Source: an uncultured Acidimicrobiales bacterium
GTDB taxonomy: Bacteria > Actinomycetota > Acidimicrobiia > Acidimicrobiales > SHLQ01
Length of the DNA stretch: 48,335 nt
Assembly (NCBI GenBank): GCA_938015295.1
Contig: CALLQB010000067.1
Location: 1 to 48,335 of the forward strand
Reading direction: 5' to 3'
A model generated the notes under the pieces. That model had not been told where the DNA came from. It worked only from the letters and a program-made list of their open reading frames with translations, and did not search any database. This document shows positions 15,700 to 24,218 of the stretch, piece after piece. How positions within the stretch are numbered: the stretch's first letter is position 1; the number at the start of each line of letters is the position of its first letter. The translations under genes and the position numbers were made by a program.

Positions 15700-16478
15700 G
15701 TGAAACCGCAGCAATCAACACCGATGCCACCCAGGTTGGGGGCAACGGTCGAGTGATGATCGATGTCGTCAACATGGACAAGTTTTTTGGCGACTTCCAT
15801 GCGCTGAAGAACATCAACATGAAAGTGGGCGAGCAGGAAGTGGTCGTGGTAATCGGCCCGTCCGGTTCCGGTAAGTCCACCCTTATCCGGTGCATTAACC
15901 GGCTTGAGCGTCACGACCGCGGCAGCATTGTTGTCGATGGTGTAGAGCTCAGCGACGACATTAAGGCAATTCAGAACATCCGCCGCGAGACCGGCATGGT
16001 GTTCCAGAGCTTCAACCTGTTCCCCCACCTATCGGTGCTCGACAACATCACCCTTGCCCCCCGCAACGTTCGCAACATTCCCAAGGCCGAGGCGGAGGCC
16101 ACGGCGATGGAGTTGCTCGAGCGGGTAAAGATTCCCGATCAGGCTCGCAAGTTCCCCGGGCAGATGTCGGGTGGGCAGCAGCAGCGGGTAGCCATCGCTC
16201 GATCGCTGGCGATGAAGCCAAAGGTCATCTTGTTCGATGAGCCCACTTCGGCGCTCGACCCCGAGATGATCAAAGAGGTACTCGACACGATGAAGGATCT
16301 TGCTACCGAAGGCATGACCATGATCTGTGTTACCCACGAGATGGGCTTCGCTCGCGAAGTAGCCGACCGGGTGGTCTTTATGGCCGATGGCGAGATCGTC
16401 GAAGTCGGCACCCCCGAACACTTCTTCACCAACCCCCAAGAAGAACGCACCCAGCTCTTCCTCAGCCAAATCCTCTAA
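15696..16478 (+). CDS. aapP: General L-amino-acid ABC transporter, ATP-binding protein
   Basis: A 260-aa ATPase of the polar amino acid (GlnQ/HisP/AapP) class. Walker A is GPSGSGKST at residues 54-62; the Q-loop region is [13 protein letters not shown]; the ABC signature is MSGGQQQR; Walker B is [14 protein letters not shown]; the switch histidine is in ICVTHEMGF. All key residues are present, so it should be functional. It powers import through AapQ/AapM. The N-terminal 20 residues before [13 protein letters not shown] are an extension without clear function. Repeat cluster C follows 7 nt after its stop. Confidence 0.96.
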   Translation: MSETAAINTDATQVGGNGRVMIDVVNMDKFFGDFHALKNINMKVGEQEVVVVIGPSGSGKSTLIRCINRLERHDRGSIVVDGVELSDDIKAIQNIRRETGMVFQSFNLFPHLSVLDNITLAPRNVRNIPKAEAEATAMELLERVKIPDQARKFPGQMSGGQQQRVAIARSLAMKPKVILFDEPTSALDPEMIKEVLDTMKDLATEGMTMICVTHEMGFAREVADRVVFMADGEIVEVGTPEHFFTNPQEERTQLFLSQIL

Positions 16479-16482
16479 CAAC

Positions 16483-16533
16483 AAAGGGGTCAGGCACTTA
16501 TGGGGTCAGGCACGTAAAGTGCCTGACCCCTTT
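16483..16533. repeat. Palindromic GGGGTCAGGCAC repeat, cluster C
   Basis: GGGGTCAGGCAC at 16486-16497 and 16502-16513 is followed by GTAAA and GTGCCTGACCCC at 16519-16530. The outer arms extend to AAAGGGG.../...CCCCTTT, giving 15-bp arms. The 45 bp from 16486 to 16530 match cluster A (5632-5676) exactly. It lies between the convergent ends of aapP and the acyl-CoA synthetase, 7 nt after the aapP stop and 3 nt from the other stop, so it may serve as a bidirectional terminator whatever its origin. Confidence 0.88.
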
Positions 16534-16536
16534 GGG

Positions 16537-18147
16537 TTAGACGGTTTCTATGGTGAGGTCGCCGTTGGCGTAGCGGGTGCGGAGATCCTTCTTGCTGAAT
16601 TTTCCGACTGAGGTTTTTGGTACCTCATCGATGAAGGTCCAGCGTTCGGGCAGCCACCACTTTGCTACACGGTCAGTGAGAAACGTCGTGAGATCGTCGA
16701 CGCTTGCGGTTCCGTCTTCGTTGAGCACGATGCAGGCCAGCGGGCGCTCGTCCCAACGGTCGTCTGGCACGCCGATGACCGCAGCCTCACGAACCGCAGG
16801 ATGACCCATTAGCTCGTTTTCGAGATCGACCGAGCTGATCCACTCGCCACCCGACTTGATGACATCTTTGGCTCGATCGGTGATCTGGATGAAACCCTGC
16901 GAGTCGATCGAGCCGACGTCGCCGGTGCGCAGCCACCCGTCGTGAAACTTCTCTTCGGTTGGGTCGAGGTAGTAGGCGCCGGTGATCCACGGGCCGCGAA
17001 TCTCGATCTCGCCGACCTCGTCGCCGTCCCACGCCATGACCGATCCGTCATCGGCGCAGATGCGAACCTCGACGCCGGGAAGGACCCGACCGGTCTTCAC
17101 GCGGTAGCGATAGGGGTCGTCGCTGGTGTTCTTGGGGGCCCGAGCAATGGCGCCGAGCGGACTTGTTTCGGTCATCCCCCAGGCCTGAATCACTTCGGTA
17201 TCGAAGGTCTTGTCGTAGGCCTCCATCAAACTCCGCGGCACTGCCGAACCGCCACACACGATGTATTTGATCGAACTCAGATCGGCGTCGGGCCGGTTGT
17301 GGAGCAGATCCATAAGCACAGTGGGAACGGCACCCGAAATAGTGGGGCGAGTTGCCTCGATGATGTCGCCGATGGGGCCCGCTTGCAGGTATTGCTGCGG
17401 CATGACCAAGTCGCAGCCGACCCACCAAGCGGCATACGGCATGCCCCAGGCGTTGGCATGGAACTGCGGCACGATGAGCAGGATGCGTTCGCCTTCTTTT
17501 ACCTGCAGCGTTTGCGATGAGGTCACAGCCAGCGAATGGATGTAGGTCGACCGGTGCGAGTAGGCGACACCTTTGGGGTTGCCCGTGGTGCCGCTGGTGT
17601 AACACATGGCCGCGGCTGAACGTTCGTCGACGACCGGGTACTCGTAACCCGGCTCCTCAGCGGCGAGCAACGTTTCGTAGTCGAGGGTTTCGCCAAGGCC
17701 AGACATGTCGCCCTCGCCGCAGACGATGATGTGTTCGACCGTGGTCAGTTGGTCGCGCACCCTCGCCAACAGCGGGGCGATCGAGGCGTCGACGATGATC
17801 ACCTTGTCTTCTGCATGGTTGATGACGTAGGCAAGTTGGTCGGGGAACAAACGGATATTGAGTGTGTGCAGCACCGCCCCCATGCAGGGAATCGCCAAGT
17901 ATGCCTCCATGTGGCGGTTGTTGTTCCACATGAAGGTTGCGACACGGTCGCCTTCGGCCACCCCGAGTTTGGCTAGCGCAGCTGCCAGCTGATCGGTCCG
18001 GTCACCGATCTCCGCAAAGGTCATCGACGTCGTCGGCTCGTCGGGCCCGTTGTACGTGATGATCTCGGCGTCGGCGTGAATGCGGCGGCCGTGCTGAAAG
18101 ATGTGGGTGATCGAAAGTTCGATGTCCTGCATGGTGCTGGTGATCAT
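16537..18147 (-). CDS. Long-chain acyl-CoA synthetase (AMP-binding)
   Basis: About 536 aa, ANL superfamily. It activates a fatty or related acid to an acyl-adenylate and then the CoA thioester. The P-loop motif [14 protein letters not shown] (A3), [13 protein letters not shown] motif ([12 protein letters not shown]5), [13 protein letters not shown] (A7), and the C-terminal lysine in [10 protein letters not shown] (A10) are all present. The pattern [15 protein letters not shown] at the N-terminus is typical of the medium/long-chain FadD group. ATG 18147 is taken as start; ATG 18132 and a TTG at 18192 are in-frame alternatives, and none has a clear ribosome binding site. The stop lies next to repeat cluster C. 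Confidence 0.93.
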   Translation of the reverse strand: MITSTMQDIELSITHIFQHGRRIHADAEIITYNGPDEPTTSMTFAEIGDRTDQLAAALAKLGVAEGDRVATFMWNNNRHMEAYLAIPCMGAVLHTLNIRLFPDQLAYVINHAEDKVIIVDASIAPLLARVRDQLTTVEHIIVCGEGDMSGLGETLDYETLLAAEEPGYEYPVVDERSAAAMCYTSGTTGNPKGVAYSHRSTYIHSLAVTSSQTLQVKEGERILLIVPQFHANAWGMPYAAWWVGCDLVMPQQYLQAGPIGDIIEATRPTISGAVPTVLMDLLHNRPDADLSSIKYIVCGGSAVPRSLMEAYDKTFDTEVIQAWGMTETSPLGAIARAPKNTSDDPYRYRVKTGRVLPGVEVRICADDGSVMAWDGDEVGEIEIRGPWITGAYYLDPTEEKFHDGWLRTGDVGSIDSQGFIQITDRAKDVIKSGGEWISSVDLENELMGHPAVREAAVIGVPDDRWDERPLACIVLNEDGTASVDDLTTFLTDRVAKWWLPERWTFIDEVPKTSVGKFSKKDLRTRYANGDLTIETV

Positions 18148-18292
18148 GGGTAGATGTTGCCCGCTATCGCAGCCGCCGTCCAGAATCGACAAGCCAGTAA
18201 GCGGACCAGCCTCAGCGCTAGTGCTCTTCGACGAAGTAGCGACCGGAACACAGCATCGTCACATTGTGTCCGCATGAGTCGATGGAACATCC
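18148..18292. other. Divergent intergenic region
   Basis: This 145-bp spacer separates the acyl-CoA synthetase and the membrane spermidine-synthase-like gene. An imperfect inverted repeat, GGAACACA/TGTGTCC (18244-18270), is the only structure seen. No convincing promoter could be fixed for either gene. Confidence 0.3.
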
Positions 18293-20518
18293 ATGGCTCT
18301 ACTAGCGCTGCCCGAAGGCCCCGATGACGAGTTGGACGAGTTCGACGCGTCTGCGCCGAACACTGCCCGAGGCCGCGGACTGGCGTTGGTCACCCTGTTC
18401 ACGCTTACCAGCTTCGTAGCGTCGACGTTGGTGTTCAGCGTGCAACCTCTGGTCGGTCGACTGCTGCTGCCGCTGGCTGGCGGATCGGCCGGACTGTGGA
18501 ACACCGCGCTTGTCTTCTTCCAAGGTGCTCTGCTTGGTGGTTACCTGCTGGCGCACGTACTTTCCACCAAGGTCGGCGGCAAGGGCCACCTGGTGTTGCA
18601 GTTGGGTCTGCTCCTTCTCCCGCTGCTGGTGCTACCACTCACGGTGCCAGCCGGATGGGATCTCACGTCGGGAAATCCTGCGCTGGTGACCCTCGCTGTG
18701 CTGTCGCTCATGGTTGGTTTGCCCTTTCTTGCGCTTTCAACCGCCAGCCCGACGTTGCAGAAGTGGTTCTCGCTCACCGGACACGCCGACGCGGATGACC
18801 CATACTTTTTGTATGCGGCTGGCAATGTGGGTTCGATCGTCGCGCTTCTTGGCTATCCGCTGGTCATCGAACCGCGCATCGGTCTCGATGCCCAAACCCG
18901 GCTGTTCGCGGGCGCATATCTGGTGCTCATCGGGTTGTTTATGGCGTGCGCCATGGTGGTTTTTAACGCACGGGGCGAAACCACGTCACCCAAGCTCCGA
19001 CTCGTTGGAGACGATGACGATACCCATCAGTCGACGACCAGGATCACGTGGGCCCGTCGTGGCCGGTGGATCGGGCTCGCAGCGGTACCGTCGGCGTTGT
19101 TGCTCGGCGTCACCCGTTACCTCGCCACCGACGTGGCGTCGTTCCCACTGCTTTGGGTGGTGCCGCTGGTGCTGTATCTTTTGACCTTCGTCATTGCCTT
19201 TGGGCGGCCGTCGCCAAAGCTGATCGGTGGCGCCAGCTCGGTCGTGCGCGTCCTCGGAATCGGCCTCGTGCTCAGTTTCGTCGGCCAGCAGCTACTCATT
19301 GGTCAGCTGGCGATCCATCTGAGTTGGTTCTTCGCGGCCACCCTGTATTGTCATCTTCGACTGGCCGAGGACCGGCCGCCGGTGGAGCGGCTCACCGAGT
19401 TCTACTCGTGGGTGTCGACCGGTGGGGTAGTGGGCGGCGCCACCGTTGCGCTGCTGGCACCCGTGCTGTTCGACCGGGTGTGGGAGTACCCACTAGCCAT
19501 CGTGATCACCGTCGCTCTCACCATTGGTTCGTCGCGGTCGTGGGGACACCCGGCTACTTGGCTGATCATCGCTGCCATCGTGGCCGTGGGCTACAGCCTG
19601 CAGACCGGGGGTAGCGAAACCGGCTCCGGGCCCCAGTTGGCCGCCCTGGTGTACGGCTTGGCGGGGATCATCGCGTTTCTCCGACTTGGTCGAAGTCAAG
19701 CTCTCGCCGGCGCCGTGGCCGTAATTTTGGTGGCCGTTGTGTTCGGACAGTCTGGCCAGGCGGTGTTTCGCGATCGATCATTCTTTGGCACCTATGCGGT
19801 GCAGGACACCGCAGAAGGCGATCGGCTGCTGTTCGCTGGCACCACCATTCATGGCCGTCAGCTTGCCGTTAGCCCCGACCAACCCACCAGCTACTACCAC
19901 CCGGCGGGTCCGCTGGGCGATGTGTTGGGCGGGTTGTCATTGCAACCGCAGCGGGTGTCGGTGATCGGTCTCGGTGCTGGCGAGCTGGTGGCGTATGGAT
20001 CCAACTCCGACTCGTACTCCTTCATCGAGATTGACCCCAAGGTGGTCGAGATCGCGGAGGATCCCGAGTTGTTCACCTACCTGAGCGATGCCGAAGCCGA
20101 CGTTGAGACCATCGTCGGGGACGGGCGCATCGAGCTAGCCCGCATGGACGGCACCTTCGACGCTGTCATTGTCGATGCATTCAGCTCAGATGCAATTCCG
20201 ATTCACCTTGTCACCATCGAGGCAATCGACAGCTACCTTCAGAAGGCGCCCGACGGCGTCGTGATGGTGCATATCACCAACCGCCACTTCGACCTAGAAC
20301 CGGTACTTGCTGGCATCTCCGCCGAAATCGGCGTCGACGGTTACATTCGCCGATTCTTCCCCGACCCACAGGCGCTTGAGACGGGTGCGTTTGCCTCGAC
20401 CTGGGTGTTGCTCGACCCTTCGGGCTCCTTCGAGGTTGCCCCCGGCTGGCGAGAGCTCGGCGACAGCGACGTGTTGTGGACCGATGATTATGCCAACCTG
20501 CTTGGCGTTTGGAAATAG
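18293..20518 (+). CDS. Membrane-fused spermidine synthase-like protein
   Basis: A 741-aa protein. Residues about 30-500 contain about 12 hydrophobic helices (e.g. LALVTLFTLTSFVASTLVFSVQPLVGRLLLP). The C-terminal 220 residues are a spermidine-synthase/class I methyltransferase fold: RVSVIGLGAGELVAYGSNSD, SFIEIDPKVVEIAE, VETIVGDGRIELARM, and FDAVIVDAFSSDAIPIHLVT. This is the layout of the fused MFS/spermidine synthase family. The GDGR motif and the DAF segment correspond to the aminopropyl donor site, but the polyamine-binding residues cannot be confirmed, so enzymatic activity is uncertain. ATG 18293 is the first in-frame start; two out-of-frame ATGs lie just before it. It stands alone on its strand. 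Confidence 0.85.
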   Translation: MALLALPEGPDDELDEFDASAPNTARGRGLALVTLFTLTSFVASTLVFSVQPLVGRLLLPLAGGSAGLWNTALVFFQGALLGGYLLAHVLSTKVGGKGHLVLQLGLLLLPLLVLPLTVPAGWDLTSGNPALVTLAVLSLMVGLPFLALSTASPTLQKWFSLTGHADADDPYFLYAAGNVGSIVALLGYPLVIEPRIGLDAQTRLFAGAYLVLIGLFMACAMVVFNARGETTSPKLRLVGDDDDTHQSTTRITWARRGRWIGLAAVPSALLLGVTRYLATDVASFPLLWVVPLVLYLLTFVIAFGRPSPKLIGGASSVVRVLGIGLVLSFVGQQLLIGQLAIHLSWFFAATLYCHLRLAEDRPPVERLTEFYSWVSTGGVVGGATVALLAPVLFDRVWEYPLAIVITVALTIGSSRSWGHPATWLIIAAIVAVGYSLQTGGSETGSGPQLAALVYGLAGIIAFLRLGRSQALAGAVAVILVAVVFGQSGQAVFRDRSFFGTYAVQDTAEGDRLLFAGTTIHGRQLAVSPDQPTSYYHPAGPLGDVLGGLSLQPQRVSVIGLGAGELVAYGSNSDSYSFIEIDPKVVEIAEDPELFTYLSDAEADVETIVGDGRIELARMDGTFDAVIVDAFSSDAIPIHLVTIEAIDSYLQKAPDGVVMVHITNRHFDLEPVLAGISAEIGVDGYIRRFFPDPQALETGAFASTWVLLDPSGSFEVAPGWRELGDSDVLWTDDYANLLGVWK

Positions 20519-20686
20519 TACGTCAACACAACGGCCACACAACTGAGAAACCCGACAATCGGGGGTCCAAGATCGATTATCCCTTGCCAGACCCACCCCA
20601 TTCCTTACCCTTACATTCGTGAAAGAACGCGAACACGCCATCAAACAAATCTGAGCAAGCCAACGATCACCATCTGACAAGTCGTG
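20519..20686. other. Convergent intergenic region, weak hairpin only
   Basis: 168 bp between the spermidine synthase-like gene and ribH (convergent). CCCGA-CAA-TCGGG at 20551-20563 is a small hairpin without a T-run. No gene is seen. Confidence 0.35.
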
Positions 20687-21148
20687 CTACAGACTGGCGA
20701 GTTCGATTGCCGCTGTGGCCGCCTCTTCGCCGACGTTGTGACCGCCGGCGTCTTCACTTCGGGCGTTTGCCTGTGCAACGTTTTCGACGGTGAGTACGCC
20801 CATCCCTATGGGGATTCCGGTCTCGAGTTGCACATCCATTATTCCGCGCCCGCACTCCCCGGCAACCAGTTCGTAGTGCGTGGTCTCACCACGGATCACT
20901 GCTCCCACAACCACGATGGCATCGACTCGACCCGACAGAGCAAGCTGTTTCGCTGCGAACGGAAGTTCGAAGGCGCCCGGCACCGTCAGCTCCTCGATGA
21001 CCTCAACGCCGTAACCGCTGAGCCCCCGCCGAGCACCCGCAGCGAGACGGTCAACAACCTCGGCATTCCATCGGGCTTTGACTAAACCGACTCGTAAATC
21101 TGAGCCGTCGAGCTCAAGCTTGTGTGCTCGGTCGTCGCCACTGGCCAT
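20687..21148 (-). CDS. ribH: 6,7-dimethyl-8-ribityllumazine synthase
   Basis: A 153-aa enzyme that condenses 5-amino-6-ribitylaminouracil with 3,4-dihydroxy-2-butanone 4-phosphate. Visible motifs are VGLVKARWN (substrate Trp region), VPGAFELPFAAKQL, VVVGAVIRGETTHYELV (His and Glu of the active site; GETTH phosphate site), and IPIGMGVLTVENVAQANAR. Length and motifs are normal for the family. The ATG overlaps the ribBA stop by one base (TAATG), so translation is coupled. It is the last gene of the riboswitch-controlled operon ribE-ribBA-ribH. Confidence 0.97.
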   Translation of the reverse strand: MASGDDRAHKLELDGSDLRVGLVKARWNAEVVDRLAAGARRGLSGYGVEVIEELTVPGAFELPFAAKQLALSGRVDAIVVVGAVIRGETTHYELVAGECGRGIMDVQLETGIPIGMGVLTVENVAQANARSEDAGGHNVGEEAATAAIELASL

Positions 21149-22383
21149 TAGTTATCGTCCTCACGGTTGCTCAATAGGTGACCCATTCGCTCTCGTTTGG
21201 TTGCCAGGTATCGCTGGCGATTTGGGGTCGATTCGATATCGATCGCCACTCGCTCGACAATGTCGAGGCCATAACCTTCGAGACCGCCGTATTTCGCAGG
21301 GTTGTTTGTCATCAGTCGCATCGAACTCACACCAAGGTCGGCCAGGATGTTTGCCCCGATGCCGTATTCTCGAGAATCGATCGGCAAACCTTGAGCTGTG
21401 TTCGCGTCGACGGTGTCGAGCCCCTCGTTGTCTTGCAATGCGTAGGCCCGGATCTTGTGACCAAGACCAATGCCACGTCCTTCATGCCCACGCAGGTAGA
21501 CCAACACTCCGCATCCCTCTTCGGCAATCATCGCTAGTGCGGTCTGCAGCTGGTAGCCGCAGTCGCATCGCTCCGAAGCCAAAATGTCACCGGTCAGGCA
21601 TTCTGAATGCACCCGGACAAGGGGAGCCACAGATGATGCGATGTCGCCCATCGAGTACACGAGATGTTCTTCGCCATCGAGCAGCGAACGGTAGGCGTGA
21701 GCGGTGAAGTCGCCGTAGATCGTGGGGATCGTCGCCTCAGCGAAATGCTCGACCAGTTTCTCGCTGGCCCGGCGATAACGAATCAGATCCGCGATCGAGA
21801 TCACCAACAGCCCGTGTTCGTCAGCAAACTTGCGGCACTCCGGGAGGCGCTTCATCGTGCCGTCATCGTTCACGATCTCACAGATAGCTCCAACGAGCGG
21901 CCGTCCTGTCATGTGGCACAAATCAACAGCCGCTTCTGTATGGCCAGCCCGCTTCAGGACTCCTCCCGGGCGAGCACGCAACGGGAAGATATGTCCCGGA
22001 CGGGCAAATTCACCGGCAACCGACGACGAATCCGCCATCCGGTTGATCGTCCGCGCTCGGTCTTTAGCAGAGATGCCAGTGGAAGACCCATCGGTCAAAT
22101 CGAGCGTGACGGTAAAGGCGGTCCGATGCGATTCGGTGTTCTCGCTCACCATCAACGGCAGGCGAAGCTCCTCGGCTCGGGTGTCGGTCAGCGGAGCGCA
22201 GATTACTCCGCTCGTGTGGCGGATCATGAACGCCATCTTCTCTTCGTTGATCGCGTCGCCTGCAATGATGAGGTCTCCTTCGTTCTCGCGGTCTTCGTCG
22301 TCGACGACCACCAGAAACTCCCCGGCAGCAAACACTTCAAGCGCATCTTCGATCGAGTCGAGCATGGTTTCTTGTGCTGTCAT
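21148..22383 (-). CDS. ribBA: Bifunctional 3,4-DHBP synthase / GTP cyclohydrolase II
   Basis: A 411-aa two-domain enzyme feeding both branches of riboflavin synthesis. The N-terminal RibB domain has VDDEDRENEGDLIIAGD (acidic metal-binding loop), MIRHTSGVICAP, and HTEAAVDLCHMTGRPLVGAICEI. The C-terminal RibA domain starts near FVEHFAEAT and holds VHSECLTGDILASERCDCGYQL (the three zinc cysteines), LRGHEGRGIGLGHKIRAY, and the NNPAKYGGLEGYG region. All key residues are present. ATG 22383 lies 3 nt after the ribE stop. It is coupled to ribH downstream. Confidence 0.97.
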   Translation of the reverse strand: MTAQETMLDSIEDALEVFAAGEFLVVVDDEDRENEGDLIIAGDAINEEKMAFMIRHTSGVICAPLTDTRAEELRLPLMVSENTESHRTAFTVTLDLTDGSSTGISAKDRARTINRMADSSSVAGEFARPGHIFPLRARPGGVLKRAGHTEAAVDLCHMTGRPLVGAICEIVNDDGTMKRLPECRKFADEHGLLVISIADLIRYRRASEKLVEHFAEATIPTIYGDFTAHAYRSLLDGEEHLVYSMGDIASSVAPLVRVHSECLTGDILASERCDCGYQLQTALAMIAEEGCGVLVYLRGHEGRGIGLGHKIRAYALQDNEGLDTVDANTAQGLPIDSREYGIGANILADLGVSSMRLMTNNPAKYGGLEGYGLDIVERVAIDIESTPNRQRYLATKRERMGHLLSNREDDN

Positions 22384-22386
22384 TGG

Positions 22387-22992
22387 CTAGTTCACCTGTC
22401 CCATGAGACGGAGTTGACGTTCGACGTACTTCGCCAGCACGTCGACTTCGAGATTGACAAGGTCGTTCACCTGGCGGCTGCCAAGCGTTGTGACCTCTGC
22501 GGTATGAGGAATCACGGCAATCGAGAACTCGTCGTCGTCGAGCGATGCAATCGTCAGGCTGATGCCATCGATCGTGATCGAACCCTTTTCGACTACGTAC
22601 GGAGCCGTGTCGGCATCGAGCGCAAAGTGATATCGCCACGACCCGTCGTCGTACGCCTCAATCTTGGTGATCGTGGTCGTTGCGTCCACATGACCCTGCA
22701 CGATGTGGCCACCAAGGCGATCCACAGCTCGAACCGATCGTTCAAGATTGACCGTCGATCCAAGCACAAGCGAGCCCAAATTCGATCGTTCCATAGTCTC
22801 GGGAACGGCATCGATCGAGAAGTGCCCTTCATCGAACGCGACGACGGTGAGACACACACCATTGATCGCGATGGACGCGCCCATCTCGATGTCATCAATG
22901 ACAAATTCCGCCGCCACCTGCAGCCGAATACCGTCACCACTAGATTCAAGCGCAGTCACGCGACCGAGCTCTTCCACCAAACCGGTGAACAT
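22387..22992 (-). CDS. ribE: Riboflavin synthase, alpha subunit
   Basis: A 201-aa enzyme that dismutates two lumazine molecules to riboflavin. It has the usual two lumazine-binding repeats; MFTGLVEELGRV at the N-terminus and GASIAINGVCLTVVAF in repeat 1, GHIVQGHVDATTTI and KGSITIDGISLTIAS in repeat 2. ATG 22992 is fixed by the conserved MFTG start and by the GAGGAA ribosome binding site, which is the 3' strand of the riboswitch closing stem. It is the first gene of the operon. No ribD is visible in this window. Confidence 0.96.
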   Translation of the reverse strand: MFTGLVEELGRVTALESSGDGIRLQVAAEFVIDDIEMGASIAINGVCLTVVAFDEGHFSIDAVPETMERSNLGSLVLGSTVNLERSVRAVDRLGGHIVQGHVDATTTITKIEAYDDGSWRYHFALDADTAPYVVEKGSITIDGISLTIASLDDDEFSIAVIPHTAEVTTLGSRQVNDLVNLEVDVLAKYVERQLRLMGQVN

Positions 22993-23000
22993 ACTAAGAG

Positions 23001-23151
23001 TTCCTCTCCCATCCGGACTCTGACCGTCGGCCCAGGAATCACACCTGCTCAGCTGCACTCCGGTTTCCCAAAGCCGCTCGTGGGCTTGTCGTTCACTGCG
23101 AACAGATCACGCATCACCACCGGTTGGGACTTTCACCCCTACCCCGAGGAA
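23001..23151 (-). promoter_or_regulatory. FMN riboswitch (RFN element)
   Basis: Read on the minus strand, the conserved RFN blocks appear in order: GGGGTGAAAGTCCCAACCGG, GTGAACGACAAGCCC...GAGCG, GGTGTGATTCCTGGGCC, GACGGTCAGAGTCCGGATGG. The closing stem P1 pairs TTCCTC (23151-23146) with GAGGAA (23006-23001). That GAGGAA is also the ribosome binding site of ribE, 8 nt from its ATG, so FMN binding should hide it directly. It controls ribE-ribBA-ribH by translation. Confidence 0.95.
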
Positions 23152-23163
23152 TATGTAGTTGTG

Positions 23164-23195
23164 CTCTTCTGGCGTTCGGGAGAAAACCAGAAGAG
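23164..23195. promoter_or_regulatory. 9-bp inverted repeat upstream of the FMN riboswitch
   Basis: CTCTTCTGG (23164-23172) and CCAGAAGAG (23187-23195) are perfect inverted repeats. They lie between the methyltransferase stop and the riboswitch, so this may be the methyltransferase terminator on the minus strand, although no T-run follows, or an operator at the rib promoter. Confidence 0.4.
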
Positions 23196-23295
23196 ATAGT
23201 GCCGTCACATCGTGCCGCGCGATTTACGCAGGGAGCAACTCCAGCCGAATAGCGGCACTTCGGCTGGGGTTTCGGGCCAGAAATGGTTCAGAGAT

Positions 23296-24108
23296 TCACC
23301 CTGGCTTGACTCCCGACGCGAGCAGGTGGGCGCTTACGCCGAGGAGGCTGGGCTCTTCTTGGACTCGTTCGAGAGCGGCCAGTATCGCTGCCCGCTCCTG
23401 GGGGTCGTTGAGCCGCTGGTCGAGGTCGTCGAACCAACCGGCAAGTCCCTCGATGCCAACGACCGCCACGTGTTCAAAGTCTGCGTCTGCGACTTCGTCG
23501 CGTAGCTCGGTCGGATGATGAAAATACGCGGTGGTAAACCAGTCGGGATGTCGATCTGGGTTTTCATGACGCCCAGTCTCGATGTCGACTTTGGAGACGT
23601 CGACGAACTTCGGGTCGAGTAGCAGTCGTCGAGCCATGCCGTCATGGGTTGACGCAAATCTAGAAACCGCTGCCGCAAACAATCGACCACCGGGTTTGAG
23701 AACCCGCATCGCTTCGGTCAACGCAGCTGCACGATCGCCTGGTTCTTGCAAGTGGTAGAGCGGTCCAAGCATCAGCACGACGTCGAGGGAGTCATCGTCG
23801 AGATCGAGACGTCGAGCGTCACCGACAACCGGGTCGACCGAACCCCGCGAGTGTTGCTGGCCAAGCGCTTGCTCGATATGGCGAGGCACCGGGTCGATCA
23901 GCCTGACATGGTGACCCAACGATGCCAGCCACATCGAGTACACACCTGGCCCACCGCCGACGTCGGCGATCTGCAATCCGTTTCCCGTCAGATGTGGAGC
24001 GATAATCTGCTGGGTTCGTAGCAGTTCGAGCAGCCCGGCTCCTCTCGCAAGGCGGGCCGCCTCGTCATAGTCCTGCTGATAGAACCTCTCGATCGCATCA
24101 TCGGTCAT
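23296..24108 (-). CDS. SAM-dependent methyltransferase, class I
   Basis: A 270-aa protein with the Rossmann SAM-binding core: IADVGGGPGVYSMWLA (motif I), VRLIDPVPRHI (motif II acidic end), VVGDARRLDLDDDSLDVVLMLGPLYHL (motifs III/IV) and AMRVLKPGGRLFAAA (post-motif). The substrate is unknown. The C-terminal third (FTTAYFHHPTELRDEVADADFEHV) is typical of small-molecule methyltransferases of this group. The start is ATG 24108, supported by TACCTT-N6 upstream; the upstream frame of 45 residues is arginine/proline rich and unlikely to be coding. It is transcribed divergently from the flavoprotein gene. Confidence 0.87.
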   Translation of the reverse strand: MTDDAIERFYQQDYDEAARLARGAGLLELLRTQQIIAPHLTGNGLQIADVGGGPGVYSMWLASLGHHVRLIDPVPRHIEQALGQQHSRGSVDPVVGDARRLDLDDDSLDVVLMLGPLYHLQEPGDRAAALTEAMRVLKPGGRLFAAAVSRFASTHDGMARRLLLDPKFVDVSKVDIETGRHENPDRHPDWFTTAYFHHPTELRDEVADADFEHVAVVGIEGLAGWFDDLDQRLNDPQERAAILAALERVQEEPSLLGVSAHLLASGVKPG

Positions 24109-24114
24109 ACGTCG

Positions 24115-24120
24115 AAGGTA
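24115..24120 (-). promoter_or_regulatory. Leaderless -10 box of methyltransferase gene
   Basis: On the minus strand, TACCTT-N6-ATG (24108), without a ribosome binding site. Confidence 0.55.
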
Positions 24121-24165
24121 ACAGCGGGCCCGCGTGCGCGGCACCGGATTTCCGCTGCTACCGAC

Positions 24166-24190
24166 CCTTGGTGTCTGGTGTGTACCAAGG
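24166..24190. promoter_or_regulatory. Inverted repeat in divergent promoter
   Basis: CCTTGGT (24166-24172) and ACCAAGG (24184-24190) are separated by 11 nt, upstream of the flavoprotein -10 box. This is the layout of a dimeric operator, but the regulator is unknown. Confidence 0.35.
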
Positions 24191-24206
24191 ACCGGAGTTC
24201 TCCTCG

Positions 24207-24212
24207 TAGGCT
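24207..24212 (+). promoter_or_regulatory. Leaderless -10 box of flavoprotein gene
   Basis: TAGGCT-N6-GTG (24219) on the plus strand, which supports the GTG start. Confidence 0.5.
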
Positions 24213-24218
24213 GCGTCG

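Noticed and set aside
21664..23199. Plus-strand open frame of 511 codons opposite ribBA/ribE
   Set aside because: It spans the riboswitch and two real genes on the other strand and has no recognisable domain.
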